Shown: positions 51,156-63,423 of the stretch, one piece after another
Numbering within the stretch: position 1 is the first letter of the stretch
How the letters are laid out: every line of letters begins with the position of its first letter
Assembly: GCF_022647505.1 (NCBI RefSeq)
Contig: NZ_CP071409.1
Span: 372,001-436,000 of the forward strand
Direction of reading: 5' to 3'
Origin: [Pantoea] beijingensis
Lineage (GTDB): Bacteria > Pseudomonadota > Gammaproteobacteria > Enterobacterales > Enterobacteriaceae
Length of the DNA stretch: 64,000 bases
Program-made: the position numbers and the translations under genes
The notes under the pieces: model-generated
What the model saw: the letters and a program-made list of their open reading frames with translations, nothing else
Told to the model about the DNA's origin: nothing
The model's database searches: none

Positions 51156-51512
51156 GTGGCCCGTATAGCAGGCATTAACATTCCTGATCAGAAGCATACC
51201 GTGATCGCGTTAACTTCGATTTACGGCATCGGCAAAACCCGCTCACAGGCTATCTGTGCGGCAACGGGTATCGCTGAAAATGTGAAGATCAGTGAGCTGT
51301 CTGAAGAACAAATCGACATTCTGCGTGATGAAGTTGCTAAGTTCGTCGTTGAAGGCGATCTGCGTCGTGAAGTCACCCTGAGCATCAAGCGTCTGATGGA
51401 CCTTGGTTGCTATCGTGGTTTGCGTCATCGTCGTGGTCTTCCAGTGCGCGGTCAGCGTACCAAGACCAACGCACGTACCCGTAAGGGTCCGCGTAAACCG
51501 ATCAAGAAATAA
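51156..51512 (+). CDS. rpsM: 30S ribosomal protein S13
   Basis: 118 residues, GTG start at 51156 as in E. coli ([20 protein letters not shown]). In the 30S head, bridging to the 50S. First gene of the alpha operon. Confidence 0.98.
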   Translation: MARIAGINIPDQKHTVIALTSIYGIGKTRSQAICAATGIAENVKISELSEEQIDILRDEVAKFVVEGDLRREVTLSIKRLMDLGCYRGLRHRRGLPVRGQRTKTNARTRKGPRKPIKK

Positions 51513-51525
51513 TCGGGGTGATTGA

Positions 51526-51918
<393 letters not shown>

Positions 51919-51931
51919 CGCTCGTTTTTAG

Positions 51932-52570
<639 letters not shown>

Positions 52571-52595
52571 AGCTTAGTACCAAAGAGAGGACACA

Positions 52596-53585
52596 ATGCA
52601 GGGTTCTGTGACAGAGTTTCTAAAACCGCGCCTGGTAGATATCGAGCAAGTGAGTTCGACGCACGCCAAGGTGACCCTTGAGCCTTTAGAGCGTGGCTTT
52701 GGCCATACTCTTGGTAACGCACTGCGCCGTATTCTGCTTTCATCCATGCCGGGTTGCGCGGTGACCGAGGTTGAAATTGATGGTGTACTGCATGAGTACA
52801 GCACCAAAGAGGGTGTACAGGAAGATATCCTGGAAATCCTACTCAACCTGAAAGGGCTTGCGGTAAGAGTTCAAGGCAAAGATGAAGTTATTCTAACCCT
52901 GAATAAATCTGGCATTGGCCCTGTGACTGCAGCCGATATCACCCATGATGGTGATGTCGAAATCGTCAAGCCGCAGCACGTGATCTGCCACCTGACCGAT
53001 GAAAACGCATCTATTAGTATGCGTATCAAAGTTCAGCGCGGTCGCGGTTATGTGCCGGCTTCTGCCCGAATTCATTCGGAAGAAGATGAGCGCCCGATCG
53101 GTCGTCTGTTGGTTGACGCCTGCTATAGCCCTGTAGACCGTATTGCCTACAATGTTGAAGCAGCGCGTGTAGAACAGCGTACTGACCTGGACAAGCTGGT
53201 CATCGAAATGGAAACCAACGGCACTATTGATCCTGAAGAAGCGATCCGCCGTGCGGCTACCATCCTGGCAGAACAACTTGAAGCTTTCGTTGACTTACGT
53301 GATGTACGTCAGCCGGAGATCAAAGAAGAGAAACCAGAATTCGATCCGATCCTGCTGCGCCCTGTTGACGATCTGGAATTGACTGTCCGCTCTGCTAACT
53401 GCCTTAAGGCAGAAGCTATCCACTACATCGGTGATCTGGTACAGCGTACCGAGGTTGAGCTGCTTAAAACGCCTAACCTTGGTAAAAAATCTCTTACCGA
53501 GATTAAAGATGTGCTGGCTTCTCGTGGTCTGTCTCTGGGCATGCGCCTGGAAAACTGGCCGCCCGCTAGCATCGCTGATGAATAA
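52596..53585 (+). CDS. rpoA: RNA polymerase alpha subunit
   Basis: 329 residues. N-terminal assembly domain ([21 protein letters not shown]) and C-terminal domain binding UP elements and activators ([23 protein letters not shown]). Same length as in E. coli. Confidence 0.98.
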
Positions 53586-53601
53586 CCCGATCACAGGTTA
53601 A

Positions 53602-54012
<411 letters not shown>

Positions 54013-54030
54013 TCTACAGCAACGTGAAAA

Positions 54031-54053
54031 AACCGGGCTTGCCCGGTTTTTTT
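54031..54053 (+). terminator. Terminator of the alpha operon
   Basis: AACCGGGC (54031-54038) and GCCCGGTT (54041-54048) then a T-run; a run of A comes before. Strong rho-independent terminator. Confidence 0.92.
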
Positions 54054-54132
54054 ATATCTAAAATTCCTCGTACGTCCTCTTCGATATTTAGTTATGCTGT
54101 CAGTGTTAACCGGTTTATAGCTGGAGGAGACA

Positions 54133-54504
54133 ACGTGGCTGATTGACCAACTTGCCGAACAAAAAATGTGTAGCGCACAGGAAAAAGGCGAGTTTGATAA
54201 TTTGGCTGGTCAGGGAAAACCGTTGATACTTGACGATAATAGTCATGTTCCTGCCGAGCTCCGTACTGCTTATCGATTACTCAAAAATTCAGGGTATCTT
54301 CCTCCTGAACTCGAAATGCGTCGGGAAGCGATTGAACTTGATTCCTTACTCAGAAAGTTTAACCCTGCTGAGAGCGACTATGATGTGAAGAATAAGCGCT
54401 TAATATTGCTTGAAATGAAACTTCGGCAGGCCGGGATGAGTACCGCATTTCTTTCTACCGAATATCAGCAGCAGCTGCAACGAAAGTTTGCAAAGGAGGA
54501 ATAA
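54133..54504 (+). CDS. yhdN: YhdN family protein (DUF1992), apparent ACG start
   Basis: 123 residues if read from ACG at 54133. The family begins M-W-L-L-D-Q; here the codons after ACG give WLIDQLAEQKM in frame, and GGAGG (54123-54127) lies 5 bases before it. The first in-frame ATG (54166) has no ribosome-binding site and would cut 11 conserved residues. So either ACG is used, or the start codon has mutated. The overlapping GTG at 54135 is in another frame and stops after three codons. DUF1992 (DnaJ-homologue C28 conserved domain) with KGEFDNLAGQGKPL; function unknown. Ends one base into zntR. Confidence 0.8.
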   Translation, partial: TWLIDQLAEQKMCSAQEKGEFDNLAGQGKPLILDDNSHVPAELRTAYRLLKNSGYLPPELEMRREAIELDSLLRKFNPAESDYDVKNKRLILLEMKLRQAGMSTAFLSTEYQQQLQRKFAKEE

Positions 54505-54941
54505 TGTATCGTATTGGACAGCTTGCTAAGCTGGCGGATGTTACGCCGGATACTATTCGTTACTACGAAAAGCAGCAGATGATGGGGCACGAAATTCGCA
54601 CCGAGGGCGGTTTCCGGCTCTATACGGATAATGATCTACAGCGGTTGCGGTTTATCCGCTATGCCCGTCAGTTGGGTTTTACTTTAGAAGCCATTCGGGA
54701 ACTGCTCTCGATTCGCGTCGATCCTGAACATCATACCTGTCAGGAGTCGAAGAATATTGTGCAGTCGCGGCTGAATGAAGTTGAGGCCAGAATTGCAGAG
54801 CTGCAGCATATGCAGCGTTCGCTGCAAAAGTTGAGTGCGGCCTGTTGCGGTAGCGAGCACAGCAGTGCCTATTGTTCAATTCTGGAGACGCTGGAGTCGG
54901 GCGCATCGGGGCAGGAAACAGGAGCTCATCATCATTGTTGA
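54504..54941 (+). CDS. zntR: Zinc-responsive MerR-family activator ZntR
   Basis: 145 residues. N-terminal winged helix (MYRIGQLAKLADVTPDTIRYYE), a dimerisation helix, and zinc ligands in ACCGSEHSSAYC plus the Cys in HHTCQES. In E. coli it activates zntA for zinc, cadmium and lead export. The C terminus ends GAHHHC, richer in His than in E. coli. Confidence 0.96.
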   Translation: MYRIGQLAKLADVTPDTIRYYEKQQMMGHEIRTEGGFRLYTDNDLQRLRFIRYARQLGFTLEAIRELLSIRVDPEHHTCQESKNIVQSRLNEVEARIAELQHMQRSLQKLSAACCGSEHSSAYCSILETLESGASGQETGAHHHC

Positions 54942-54992
54942 TTTTTACCTTATCAGCACCTATTCTGCAGTTTCATACCATAAGGAGCTACT

Positions 54993-55316
54993 ATGTCAGG
55001 TTATCAACACAAAAAAGGGGTTATCCGGGATAACGCCCTGGAAGCGTTATTACACGACCCACTGTTTCGGGCTCGTATCGAAGTGAATCAAAAAGGGAAC
55101 GGAAGTTACAAAAGGAAAGATAAACATATGAAGAAAGGTAACTGGGAGGCCAGTGGTAAAGAAAGCTTTACCACTGGCCTTCTACTTAAGACCGCAGTAC
55201 GACCCGTTCTGCTCTCCTCCCTGAAAGCGTATCACAGTATTACGCGTGCACTAAGAATTTTGGAAATAGCCGGCCAACGCGGCTGCAGCGCCCGATCATC
55301 CAGTATTCCAGCGTAA
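54993..55316 (+). CDS. arfA: Alternative ribosome-rescue factor ArfA
   Basis: Open frame of 107 residues. The first 55 match ArfA ([47 protein letters not shown]). A perfect 15-bp hairpin (55147-55180) lies at codons 52-63; in E. coli the like structure is cut by RNase III or ends transcription, making a stop-less mRNA whose product is degraded unless tmRNA fails, and the truncated protein of about 55 residues is the active one. Here the frame runs past the hairpin for 44 codons with sequence unlike ArfA, longer than the 72 residues of E. coli. AAGGAG precedes the ATG. Confidence 0.92.
   Translation: MSGYQHKKGVIRDNALEALLHDPLFRARIEVNQKGNGSYKRKDKHMKKGNWEASGKESFTTGLLLKTAVRPVLLSSLKAYHSITRALRILEIAGQRGCSARSSSIPA
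55147..55180 (+). promoter_or_regulatory. arfA in-gene hairpin (RNase III / terminator)
   Basis: AGGCCAGTGGTAAAG (55147-55161) and CTTTACCACTGGCCT (55166-55180) pair perfectly over 15 bp with a 4-base loop, inside the coding frame. It is followed only by a weak T-rich stretch, so cleavage by RNase III is as likely as termination. Confidence 0.85.
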
Positions 55317-55471
55317 TAATGTAGTTCCAGCCAGATGTTAACCAACTATAACGGGTCTCAGACAGATCTCTGCGTACTGGATACAGTTGTAGCTGTGCGT
55401 TTAATACATCAAGGTTAATACGTTCTTGGATCTGACTGAGTTAGCAGTAACCCAGCCCCGCCGCAATTTAA
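55240..55471 (-). pseudogene. Possible remnant of a LysR-type regulator C terminus
   Basis: The minus strand, read as IAAGLGYC-stop-LSQIQERINLDVLN and on to YPVRRDL, resembles the C-terminal part of a LysR effector domain (compare GMGYGLVP...L..G.LV.L.P). It has an in-frame TAA and no start. It overlaps the dispensable tail of arfA. Weak similarity judged by eye, so low confidence. Confidence 0.22.
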
Positions 55472-55478
55472 TGTTTTC

Positions 55479-55594
55479 CGTCATACTGCATGCAAGTTGC
55501 TGGTGACGGTCAGTCACCCAAATTGCTAACTCAAGTCAGTTTCTCGGGATTATTTCCTTTGCCGCTGGCTTACAGTTTGAGTTTAAGGGATATA
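55479..55594. repeat. ERIC element (copy C), between arfA and mscL
   Basis: It begins CGTCATACTGCATGCAAGTTGC, shows CACCCAAATTGCTAACTCAAGT in the middle and TTTGCCGCTGGC, and ends TTTAAGGGATATA, parallel to the ERIC consensus but decayed. The 332-base gap 55317-55648 holds this element, the possible LysR remnant and the mscL terminator. Confidence 0.6.
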
Positions 55595-55598
55595 AAAT

Positions 55599-55626
55599 AA
55601 AACCTCTTCCAACCGGAAGAGGTTTT
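55599..55626. terminator. Terminator of mscL (bidirectional)
   Basis: AAAACCTCTTCC (55599-55610) and GGAAGAGGTTTT (55615-55626) form a 12-bp stem around AACC. T-rich sequence follows on both strands. It ends mscL transcripts on the minus strand. Confidence 0.9.
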
Positions 55627-55648
55627 AAAAAAACTGCGGAGAGCAAGC

Positions 55649-56053
55649 TTACTTGTTCTGCTGCTTAAGCAGGTCGCGGATCTCCGCAAGTAAGACTTCT
55701 TCTGCGCCAGGTTTGGCAACAACTTCCTCAACTTCTTTTTTCTTATACAGTTTATTCATTAATTTAATTGCCATAAAGATGGCAAAAGCCACAATAAGGA
55801 AATCAAAAATAGACTGGATAAATACGCCGTATTCCATGACTACGGCAGGAACATCACCTGCAGCGGGTTTAAGTACCCAGGTAAACTGCTTGAAATCGAC
55901 CCCGCCAATCAACAGTCCCAGTGGCGGCATAATAATATTTGCTACCAGGGAAGAGACAATTTTACCAAACGCTGCGCCAATAATAACACCCACTGCCAGA
56001 TCGACGACGTTGCCACGCATTGCAAAGTCGCGAAACTCTTTGAATAAACTCAT
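55649..56053 (-). CDS. mscL: Large-conductance mechanosensitive channel MscL
   Basis: 134 residues (E. coli 136). N-terminal amphipathic helix [23 protein letters not shown], pore helix [12 protein letters not shown], second helix around [16 protein letters not shown] and a charged cytoplasmic bundle. Opens under membrane tension on osmotic downshock. Downstream of trkA, as in E. coli. Confidence 0.97.
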   Translation of the reverse strand: MSLFKEFRDFAMRGNVVDLAVGVIIGAAFGKIVSSLVANIIMPPLGLLIGGVDFKQFTWVLKPAAGDVPAVVMEYGVFIQSIFDFLIVAFAIFMAIKLMNKLYKKKEVEEVVAKPGAEEVLLAEIRDLLKQQNK

Positions 56054-56213
56054 TGTTATCTCCTTTCCTATGCCAATCGCTAAAGTTTAACAAATCATTG
56101 ATCTTTTGCCATCGCTACAACGTAATGGGTCATATTTTCCTGCTACTGGTTTTATCAAGTTACAGGATCTGTGTCGCTTCCCCTCTTCATGCAATGTGAA
56201 AAATCTCGTTACC

Positions 56214-57590
56214 CTACAGGAAAAAAGGACTCGGCTGGAAAAGACGCTCAACATCCGGCACAAATTTCTTATCTGTCAGGAACATAATAACGTGGTCACC
56301 TTGCTCAATACGTAAGTTATCGTTGGCGATCATCACGTCATTACCGCGCACGACGGCGCCAATAATCGTGCCCGGCGGTAGCTTAATGTCATCGATTGGT
56401 CGACCAACAACACGCGACGTGGTTTCATCACCATGAGCGATCGCCTCGATGGCTTCGGCAATCCCACGGCGTAATGAGGAAACGCTGACAATGTCTGCTT
56501 TACGCACGTGGCCCAGCAAGGCGGATATGGTTGCCTGCTGTGGTGATATGGCAATATCAATCACGCTCCCCTGAACCAGATCGACATAGGCACGACGTTG
56601 GATCAACACCATCACTTTCTTCGCGCCCATTTTCTTGGCCAGCATGGCTGACATAATATTGGCTTCATCGTCGTTAGTGATTGCGATAAACAGGTCAACC
56701 TGATCGATATGCTCTTCTGCCAGTAACTCCTGATCGGAAGCATCGCCATAAAATACAATGGTATCTTGCAACTGCTCCGCCAATTCAGCGGCACGCTGCT
56801 GATTTCTTTCAATTAATTTAACACTGTAGTTTTTTTCCAGCTTTTGTGCCAGACCAAAGCCAATATTGCCGCCACCGACGATCATGATCCGCTTATAGGG
56901 TTTCTCCAGACGTTGAAGTTCACTCATAACGGCGCGGATATGCTGGCTTGCCGCAATAAAGAAAACTTCGTCGCCGGCTTCAACTATGGTCGACCCTTGC
57001 GGCCGGATGGGACGGTCCTGACGAAAAATAGCAGCGACTCGCGTATCGATATGAGGCATGTGATCGCGCATGATCGACAGTGCATTCCCCACCAGTGGTC
57101 CTCCGTAATAGGCTTTGACCACGGCGAGGCTGACTTTGCCTTCGGCAAAATTGACCACCTGAAGCGCCCCGGGATACTGAATAAGGCGGTATATGTTATC
57201 GATAACCAATTGTTCTGGCGAAATCAGGTGATCGATAGGCACTGCGTCAGGAACAAAAAGTTTATCAGCATCACGGATATAATCAGGAGCGCGAATACGT
57301 GCAATACGATTGGGGGTATTAAATAGTGAATAAGCGACCTGGCAGGCTATCATATTGGTTTCATCTGAGCTGGTGACTGCCACCAACATATCGGCATCTG
57401 CAGCACCGGCTTCCCTTAGCACGCGTGGATGTGAGCCATGTCCCTGGACGACGCGCAGATCAAATTTATCCTGTAGCTGGCGAAGGCGTAAGGGATCGGT
57501 ATCGACAACGGTAATATCGTTGTTTTCCCCCACAAGATTTTCTGCCAGTGTTCCGCCGACCTGGCCGGCGCCGAGAATGATAATTTTCAT
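56214..57590 (-). CDS. trkA: Trk potassium-uptake NAD-binding subunit TrkA
   Basis: 458 residues. Two RCK units: [13 protein letters not shown] at the start and [15 protein letters not shown] near residue 235, each followed by a RCK_C domain. Cytosolic gating ring for TrkG or TrkH. Last of the def-fmt-rsmB-trkA set. Confidence 0.97.
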   Translation of the reverse strand: MKIIILGAGQVGGTLAENLVGENNDITVVDTDPLRLRQLQDKFDLRVVQGHGSHPRVLREAGAADADMLVAVTSSDETNMIACQVAYSLFNTPNRIARIRAPDYIRDADKLFVPDAVPIDHLISPEQLVIDNIYRLIQYPGALQVVNFAEGKVSLAVVKAYYGGPLVGNALSIMRDHMPHIDTRVAAIFRQDRPIRPQGSTIVEAGDEVFFIAASQHIRAVMSELQRLEKPYKRIMIVGGGNIGFGLAQKLEKNYSVKLIERNQQRAAELAEQLQDTIVFYGDASDQELLAEEHIDQVDLFIAITNDDEANIMSAMLAKKMGAKKVMVLIQRRAYVDLVQGSVIDIAISPQQATISALLGHVRKADIVSVSSLRRGIAEAIEAIAHGDETTSRVVGRPIDDIKLPPGTIIGAVVRGNDVMIANDNLRIEQGDHVIMFLTDKKFVPDVERLFQPSPFFL

Positions 57591-57617
57591 TGTTGTTTCA
57601 GCTTATTCCGTCTTACT

Positions 57618-57722
57618 TATACCGGTGTTATTTCGGGTTGCAGGTGCGTGAGCGCGTTTTATTTAGCCGGCCTGTCCGTGAGCACAGTTGCCTTCCCTAC
57701 TGATATCTTGAGTGATTTCTCA
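57618..57722. repeat. Possible degenerate ERIC element (copy D), between rsmB and trkA
   Basis: TATACCGGTGTTATTTC, GGGTTGCAGGTGCGTGAGCGCG and later TTGCCTTCCC and CTTGAGTGATTT echo the ERIC consensus in order, but with many changes. It fills the 163-base gap between rsmB and trkA, both on the minus strand. Confidence 0.35.
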
Positions 57723-57753
57723 GTCATCAGAGCGGCATGTGCTCGACGGAAAA

Positions 57754-59043
57754 TCACTGCTTTATTAGCTTAGCGTAAAAGAAACCATCGCCGCCCTGTG
57801 GATGTGGAAGCACTTGTTTACCCGGCAGGGGGCTATCAGTGACCGGCTGGTGAATAGCATCCTTATGGCGCTGTAAAAATGCGCTAATTTGCTGATGATT
57901 TTCTTCAGGTAATACTGAACAGGTAGCATAGAGTAAGGTGCCGCCCGTTTTTAAACTTGGCCAGATGGCATCCAGAATTTGTGATTGCAGGGCCGTGAGT
58001 TCAGCGATATCTCGATCGCGTCGTAGCCATTTGATATCCGGATGGCGGCGAATCACGCCTGTGGCGGAGCAGGGAGCATCCAGCAGAATCCGATCAAACT
58101 GCCTGTTTTCACTCCATTGTTCCGGGTAACGACCGTCACCCACTTTAACCTCTGCGGCCATATTCAGCCGTGCCAGATTCGCTTTCACGCGAGCCAGCCG
58201 TTGTGCATCAATATCTACCGCCATCACTTTTGCCTGCGGTGCAGCTTCCAGTATATGGGTAGTCTTACCGCCTGGTGCTGCACAAAGGTCGAGGATCGTT
58301 TCGCCGTTTTGAGGATCAAGCAGGGCTATGCAGCCTTGAGCGGAAGCGTCCTGAACTGTCACCCAGCCTTTATCGAATCCCGGCAGTTGATTAACGGATG
58401 TTGGCTCCTCCAGCCGTAAAGCATCATCGTAGTCGGAATGGGCTTCGGCATTTTTCCCCTGTTCCTGCAGCATCGCGAGCCATGCATCGCGTGTGTGATG
58501 CTGGCGATTTACCCGCAGCCACATCGGTGGCCGCATATTGTTTGCCTCAATAATCTGTTGCCAGTCGTCAGGCCATGCCCGCTGCAGGCGCTCAAGCAAC
58601 CATTTAGGATGTAAATATTTTTGTGGTCCATCGCCCATTTCCTGCGTCAGTATTTCCTGCTGGCGCTGAAACTGGCGCAGGACGCCATTAATCAATCCTT
58701 TGAGTTTCTCCCGCTTTAGTACCACTGCGCCTTCAACCGTTTCTGCCAGTGCAGCATGGGCCGGTATACGGGTAAACATCAGCTGATAAAGGCCGACCAT
58801 AATAAGAAAGTGAATAGTGCGTTGCTTGCCTGTCATAGGGCGTGACATCAGCTTGCCGATAATCCATTCGAGTTGAGGCAGGGTGCGTAGCACACCGAAA
58901 CAGAGTTCCTGCAGCAATGCGCTATCTTTTTCGGATAAAGGTTTTTGCGCAGTGGGTAGGACGTTACTAAGTGACTGTCCCTGTTCAACCACGCGCTCAA
59001 TGGTTTGCGCCGCAAGACTGCGGAGATTGATCTGTTTTTTCAT
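57754..59043 (-). CDS. rsmB: 16S rRNA m5C967 methyltransferase RsmB
   Basis: 429 residues from the ATG at 59043, the E. coli length; an upstream start at 59100 adds 19 residues that reach into fmt. N-terminal NusB-like domain; SAM-binding [14 protein letters not shown]; the two Cys of the mechanism are in [15 protein letters not shown] and [11 protein letters not shown]. Methylates C967 of 16S rRNA. Confidence 0.96.
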   Translation of the reverse strand: MKKQINLRSLAAQTIERVVEQGQSLSNVLPTAQKPLSEKDSALLQELCFGVLRTLPQLEWIIGKLMSRPMTGKQRTIHFLIMVGLYQLMFTRIPAHAALAETVEGAVVLKREKLKGLINGVLRQFQRQQEILTQEMGDGPQKYLHPKWLLERLQRAWPDDWQQIIEANNMRPPMWLRVNRQHHTRDAWLAMLQEQGKNAEAHSDYDDALRLEEPTSVNQLPGFDKGWVTVQDASAQGCIALLDPQNGETILDLCAAPGGKTTHILEAAPQAKVMAVDIDAQRLARVKANLARLNMAAEVKVGDGRYPEQWSENRQFDRILLDAPCSATGVIRRHPDIKWLRRDRDIAELTALQSQILDAIWPSLKTGGTLLYATCSVLPEENHQQISAFLQRHKDAIHQPVTDSPLPGKQVLPHPQGGDGFFYAKLIKQ

Positions 59044-59092
59044 ATTTAGGTCGTCTTTAAACAAAAGCCCGACGTTGGGTCGGGCTAAAGGA

Positions 59093-60040
59093 TCAGGCAA
59101 GGAGAGTGCCTTGTATGAACCAGTCGCGGCGGGAGTTCAGCAAATCTTGCGCTTTCATCGCTTTTTTGCCGGCTGGCTGTAGCTCTTCGATATTGAGGAT
59201 GCCGTTAGCGGTTGCGACCTGGATGCCGTTTTTATCGGTATGCATGATTTCACCAGGCTGTCCTTTAACACTATGCGGCAGTACGCTGGCTTTCCACACC
59301 TTAACGGGCATCTCTTCAATCACAAAATAGCTCATCGGCCATGGATTAAAAGCACGGATACAGCGCTCCAGTTGCGCGGCTGACAGCGTCCAGTCAAGGC
59401 GGGCTTCTTCCTTACTGAGTTTTTCGGCGTAGCTGACCAGCGCCTCGTTCTGTACTTCTGGCGCCCCCGTGCCTGCGGATAATTGCTGCAGCGTGGACAG
59501 CATGCCTTCAGGCCCCAGAGTGGCGAGTTTATCGTACAGTGTTGCGCTGGTATCGTTGTGCTCAATCGGACAAGCCAACTTATGGAGCATATCACCGGTA
59601 TCAAGCCCAACGTCCATCTGCATAATGGTGATACCGGTCTCGCTGTCACCGGCCCAAAGGGCTCGCTGAATCGGTGCCGCACCGCGCCAGCGCGGCAGCA
59701 GAGAACCATGCACGTTGATGCAGCCCAAGCGCGGCATGTCTAGCACCGCTTTGGGCAGAATTAATCCATAGGCGACGACAACCATGACATCGGCATCCAG
59801 GCTGGCAATCAGTTGCTGATTCACTTCAGGACGTAGCGACGTAGGTTGAAACACTGGGATATTATGCTGCAGCGCCAGGTTTTTTACCGGACTTGGCGTT
59901 AATTTATTCCCACGACCAGCTGGCCGGTCGGGCTGGGTAAATACACCAATAACCTGGTGTTCGGAAGCTAACAGCGCGTCAAGATGACGCGCTGCAAAAT
60001 CAGGTGTACCGGCAAAAATAAGCTTTAATGAATCGGACAC
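59093..60040 (-). CDS. fmt: Methionyl-tRNA formyltransferase
   Basis: 315 residues starting at GTG 60040, which has AAGGGAAT upstream and gives the E. coli length; an ATG at 60064 would overlap the def end. [16 protein letters not shown] start; active-site Asn, His and Asp in [18 protein letters not shown] and [10 protein letters not shown]. Formylates initiator Met-tRNA; works with def, 24 bases upstream. Confidence 0.96.
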   Translation of the reverse strand: MSDSLKLIFAGTPDFAARHLDALLASEHQVIGVFTQPDRPAGRGNKLTPSPVKNLALQHNIPVFQPTSLRPEVNQQLIASLDADVMVVVAYGLILPKAVLDMPRLGCINVHGSLLPRWRGAAPIQRALWAGDSETGITIMQMDVGLDTGDMLHKLACPIEHNDTSATLYDKLATLGPEGMLSTLQQLSAGTGAPEVQNEALVSYAEKLSKEEARLDWTLSAAQLERCIRAFNPWPMSYFVIEEMPVKVWKASVLPHSVKGQPGEIMHTDKNGIQVATANGILNIEELQPAGKKAMKAQDLLNSRRDWFIQGTLLA

Positions 60041-60064
60041 ATTATTCCCTTCACGATGATGCAA

Positions 60065-60574
60065 TCAGGCACGGGTATTCAGTCGGGCCATCTTTTCCAG
60101 CTTCTGACGGATGCGTTGACGTTTCATTGGCGAAAGATAATCAATGAAAAGCTTGCCGACAAGGTGATCCATCTCATGCTGAATACAGATAGCCAGCAGA
60201 CCATCCGCTTCCAGCTCAAAGGTGTTTCCTTCGCGATCCAGGGCACGTACTTTTACTTTTTCAGAGCGTGGCACCAGGGCGCGTTGCTCAGGAATTGACA
60301 GGCAACCTTCTTCGATGCCTGTCTCACCGCATTTATCCAGCATTTCAGGATTGATCAGAACTAAGCGCTCATCGCGATTTTCCGAAACGTCAATCACGAT
60401 AATGCGCTGATGAATATCAACCTGTGTTGCGGCCAGGCCAATGCCTTCTTCGGCATACATCGTCTCGAACATATCATCAACGATACGCTGAATATCTGCA
60501 TTCACTTCTTTAACTGGCTTTGCGACGATGCGAAGACGCTCGTCAGGAAAATGTAATACCTGCAAAACTGACAT
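60065..60574 (-). CDS. def: Peptide deformylase
   Basis: 169 residues. The three family motifs are intact: [16 protein letters not shown] (Cys ligand) and QHEMDHLVG (both His ligands and Glu). Metal enzyme that removes the formyl group of nascent chains. Divergent from dprA, 130 bases apart. Confidence 0.97.
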   Translation of the reverse strand: MSVLQVLHFPDERLRIVAKPVKEVNADIQRIVDDMFETMYAEEGIGLAATQVDIHQRIIVIDVSENRDERLVLINPEMLDKCGETGIEEGCLSIPEQRALVPRSEKVKVRALDREGNTFELEADGLLAICIQHEMDHLVGKLFIDYLSPMKRQRIRQKLEKMARLNTRA

Positions 60575-60704
60575 AACTTTCCAGATCTGTGTTCAAGGGA
60601 TAAAAGAATTATTGCCCTTATTGTAGACATTTCGCACGCTGATTGACAGCATTCGTAGCGATGAGTACCGCACCGCGGTGCTGCAAGTTTACAGGGATAG
60701 TAAC

Positions 60705-61829
60705 GTGACACCGACGGAGATTTGGTTACGCCTGTCAGGGATAAAAAGGTTAGCGGGGGGAGGGATGTTACGTGTTGCCACCCAATTAATTGCCCAAGGC
60801 GATTTTACTGCTTCTGCCCTCGCGGCGGCGGGGCTTGATCGGCAACAGGCTGATTGGTTTAACGCAACGCGTGACAAGGAGCTCACGAGAACCCTTCGCT
60901 GGCTTGATGAGCCGGGGCATTACCTGGTCACCGCAGACAGTGAGCTATATCCAGCCCGGTTGAAAAATATTAGCCGCTTTCCCGCGCTGCTATTTGTGGT
61001 GGGTGATCCGCAGTTGCTTGCTTCAACACAATTGGCGGTGGTGGGTAGCCGTAACTGTTCACATTATGGGCGTGAATGGGGCGCATTTTTCTCTCAGGCG
61101 CTGGCGGTAAGCGGCCTTACCATTACCAGTGGTTTAGCGCTGGGTATTGATGCCGTTGCACATCGTGCTGCACTGGATGTTAAAGGTAAAACTCTCGCCG
61201 TATTGGGCAATGGGCTGAGATCGGTTTATCCGAAAAGGCACCGCTACCTGGCAGAGGAGATTATTGCTGGTGGCGGCACGTTAATTTCTGAGTTCCCTCT
61301 GGACGCACCACCGCTGGCGATGCATTTTCCGCGCAGGAATCGAATTATCAGCGGGTTAAGCGTCGGTGTTCTGGTTGTGGAAGCCTCAGTGCGCAGCGGC
61401 TCGCTGGTAACGGCGCGCTATGCGCTGGAACAAAATCGCGATGTTTATGCGCTACCCGGCGCGTTAGGCAATAAAGGCAGTGAAGGAGGGCACTGGCTCA
61501 TTCAACAAGGCGCCCTGCTGGTTGCTCATCCCAATAATATCCTCGAACAGATACAAAGCGATTTCAATTGGCTGCCTTTTTTGCCACAGGATGCAATATA
61601 TTCTTCAGACAATACCGAAGGTCCATTGCCATTTGCTGATGTGTTGGCTAACGTAGGAGATGAGGTTACACCTGTTGACGTCGTCGCTGAACGTGCCGGC
61701 CAACCTGTGCCAGCTATTGTAGCCAAATTGCTTGAGCTGGAGTTAGCAGGATGGATCGCAGCTGTACCCGGCGGCTATGTCCGATTGAGGAGGGCATGCC
61801 ATGTTCGACGTACTAATGTACTTATTTGA
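60705..61829 (+). CDS. dprA: DNA-processing protein DprA (Smf)
   Basis: 374 residues from GTG 60705, identical in length to E. coli Smf; an upstream ATG at 60678 has no support. Rossmann-like DprA domain: [63 protein letters not shown]. Loads RecA onto incoming single-stranded DNA. C-terminal winged-helix part ([20 protein letters not shown]). Overlaps smg by 29 bases. Confidence 0.95.
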   Translation: MTPTEIWLRLSGIKRLAGGGMLRVATQLIAQGDFTASALAAAGLDRQQADWFNATRDKELTRTLRWLDEPGHYLVTADSELYPARLKNISRFPALLFVVGDPQLLASTQLAVVGSRNCSHYGREWGAFFSQALAVSGLTITSGLALGIDAVAHRAALDVKGKTLAVLGNGLRSVYPKRHRYLAEEIIAGGGTLISEFPLDAPPLAMHFPRRNRIISGLSVGVLVVEASVRSGSLVTARYALEQNRDVYALPGALGNKGSEGGHWLIQQGALLVAHPNNILEQIQSDFNWLPFLPQDAIYSSDNTEGPLPFADVLANVGDEVTPVDVVAERAGQPVPAIVAKLLELELAGWIAAVPGGYVRLRRACHVRRTNVLI

Positions 61830-62274
61830 AACCTATATCCACAACGAAGCAGAGATGCGAGTTGATCAGGATAAACTGACTGATGATTTAGCTGATGCGG
61901 GTTTTCATCGTGAAGATATTTATAATGCGTTGAACTGGCTGGAAAAGCTTGCGGATTATCAGGACGGACTGACCGCCCCGATTTTGCTTGCTGCCGATCC
62001 GCTGTCAATGCGTATCTATACCGAAGAAGAGAGCCAGCGGCTTGATGCGAATTGCCGGGGGTTTATTCTATTTCTGGAGCAGATACAAGTACTTAATCTC
62101 GAAACGCGGGAAATGGTTATTGAGCGCATTATGGCTCTGGATACCCTCGAGTTCGATCTGGAAGATCTCAAATGGGTCGTGTTGATGGTTCTGTTTAATA
62201 TCCCCGGATGTGAAAACGCCTATCAGCAGATGGAAGAGCTACTTTTCGACGTCAATGAAGGAATGCTGCACTGA
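61801..62274 (+). CDS. smg: Smg family protein (DUF494)
   Basis: 157 residues, as in E. coli ([20 protein letters not shown]). Acidic, helical, function unknown. Starts inside the end of dprA; yrdD follows after 25 bases. Confidence 0.94.
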   Translation: MFDVLMYLFETYIHNEAEMRVDQDKLTDDLADAGFHREDIYNALNWLEKLADYQDGLTAPILLAADPLSMRIYTEEESQRLDANCRGFILFLEQIQVLNLETREMVIERIMALDTLEFDLEDLKWVVLMVLFNIPGCENAYQQMEELLFDVNEGMLH

Positions 62275-62299
62275 AGATTGTTTTCGTGTACACAACGCT

Positions 62300-62857
62300 A
62301 TGAATAAAACAGCGCTTTTCGCTGTGCGAAAAAATGAACCCTGCCCTCAATGTGGGGCAGAACTGACTATCCGTTCAGGAAAGCACGGTGCTTTTTTGGG
62401 ATGTTCAGATTACCCGGCATGTGATTATGTTCGCCCGTTAAAAAATCAGGTTGATGGGCATGTTGTTAAAGTCCTGGAAGGACAGCACTGCCCTGAGTGT
62501 CAGTCTGAGCTGGTGCTGCGTCAGGGGCGTTACGGTATGTTTATCGGTTGTAGCAATTATCCGACATGTGAGCATACGGAGGTTATCGATCGCCCGGACG
62601 CGACGACCATTCCTTGCCCGCAATGTCAGCAGGGGAAACTTGTTCAGCGACGTTCACGCTATGGAAAGACGTTTCACTCATGCGATCGCTACCCTGATTG
62701 CCAGTTTACCGTGAACTTTACGCCCATCGAAGGCACGTGTGAATTCTGCCATTTTTCCCTCCTTATCGAGAAAAAAACCGCTCAGGGCCTCAAGCGTCTT
62801 TGTGCAAGTAAAGCCTGTGGTAAACCCGTGAGCTTAGGAAGCAGCAGTGAAGAATAG
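62300..62857 (+). CDS. yrdD: YrdD, topoisomerase-type zinc-finger protein
   Basis: 185 residues from the ATG at 62300. Four C4 zinc fingers like those of topoisomerase I's C terminus: pairs CPQC/CSDYPAC, CPEC/CSNYPTC, CPQC/CDRYPDC and CEFC/CASKAC. Probably binds nucleic acid. Overlaps tsaC by 11 bases. Confidence 0.94.
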   Translation: MNKTALFAVRKNEPCPQCGAELTIRSGKHGAFLGCSDYPACDYVRPLKNQVDGHVVKVLEGQHCPECQSELVLRQGRYGMFIGCSNYPTCEHTEVIDRPDATTIPCPQCQQGKLVQRRSRYGKTFHSCDRYPDCQFTVNFTPIEGTCEFCHFSLLIEKKTAQGLKRLCASKACGKPVSLGSSSEE

Positions 62858-63419
62858 TGTTTTAGACGACTCCGTTGAAATCTGTGTTGAACAACTGCGT
62901 AAGCAGTCGGTTATTGCTTACCCGACCGAAGCCGTTTTTGGACTGGGTTGCGACCCCGATAGTGAAACTGCGGTTTTACAACTTTTGGCATTAAAGCAGC
63001 GCCCGGTTGAAAAGGGGCTAATTCTGATTGCTTCCGATTATCAGCAGCTTGAGCCTTATATTTCCGATCGTGAGCTATCGGTAGCGCAACGTGAAAGAAT
63101 GTTTGCCAGTTGGCCTGGCCCCGTAACCTGGGTGGTACCCGCAACGTCACAAACCCCCCGCTGGTTGACTGGACGGTTTGACTCTCTGGCCGTACGCGTC
63201 AGTAATCATCCTGACGTGCAACAACTTTGTCGCGCTTTTGGTAAGCCTGTCGTGTCAACCAGCGCAAATTTATCCGGTCTGGAACCCTGCCGCTCGTCCG
63301 AGGAAGTTCGTCAGCAATTTGGTGCAGATTTCCCTGTACTGGAGGGCAAAACAGGCGGGCGACTGAATCCTTCGGAAATTCGTGATGTCATCAGTGGCGA
63401 ACAGATTCGCAAGGGATAA
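62847..63419 (+). CDS. tsaC: Threonylcarbamoyl-AMP synthase TsaC
   Basis: 190 residues, GTG start at 62847 with TTAGGA upstream. YrdC domain: [53 protein letters not shown]. Makes the precursor of t6A in tRNAs. aroE follows 4 bases later. Confidence 0.96.
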   Translation: MKNSVLDDSVEICVEQLRKQSVIAYPTEAVFGLGCDPDSETAVLQLLALKQRPVEKGLILIASDYQQLEPYISDRELSVAQRERMFASWPGPVTWVVPATSQTPRWLTGRFDSLAVRVSNHPDVQQLCRAFGKPVVSTSANLSGLEPCRSSEEVRQQFGADFPVLEGKTGGRLNPSEIRDVISGEQIRKG

Positions 63420-63423
63420 AATT

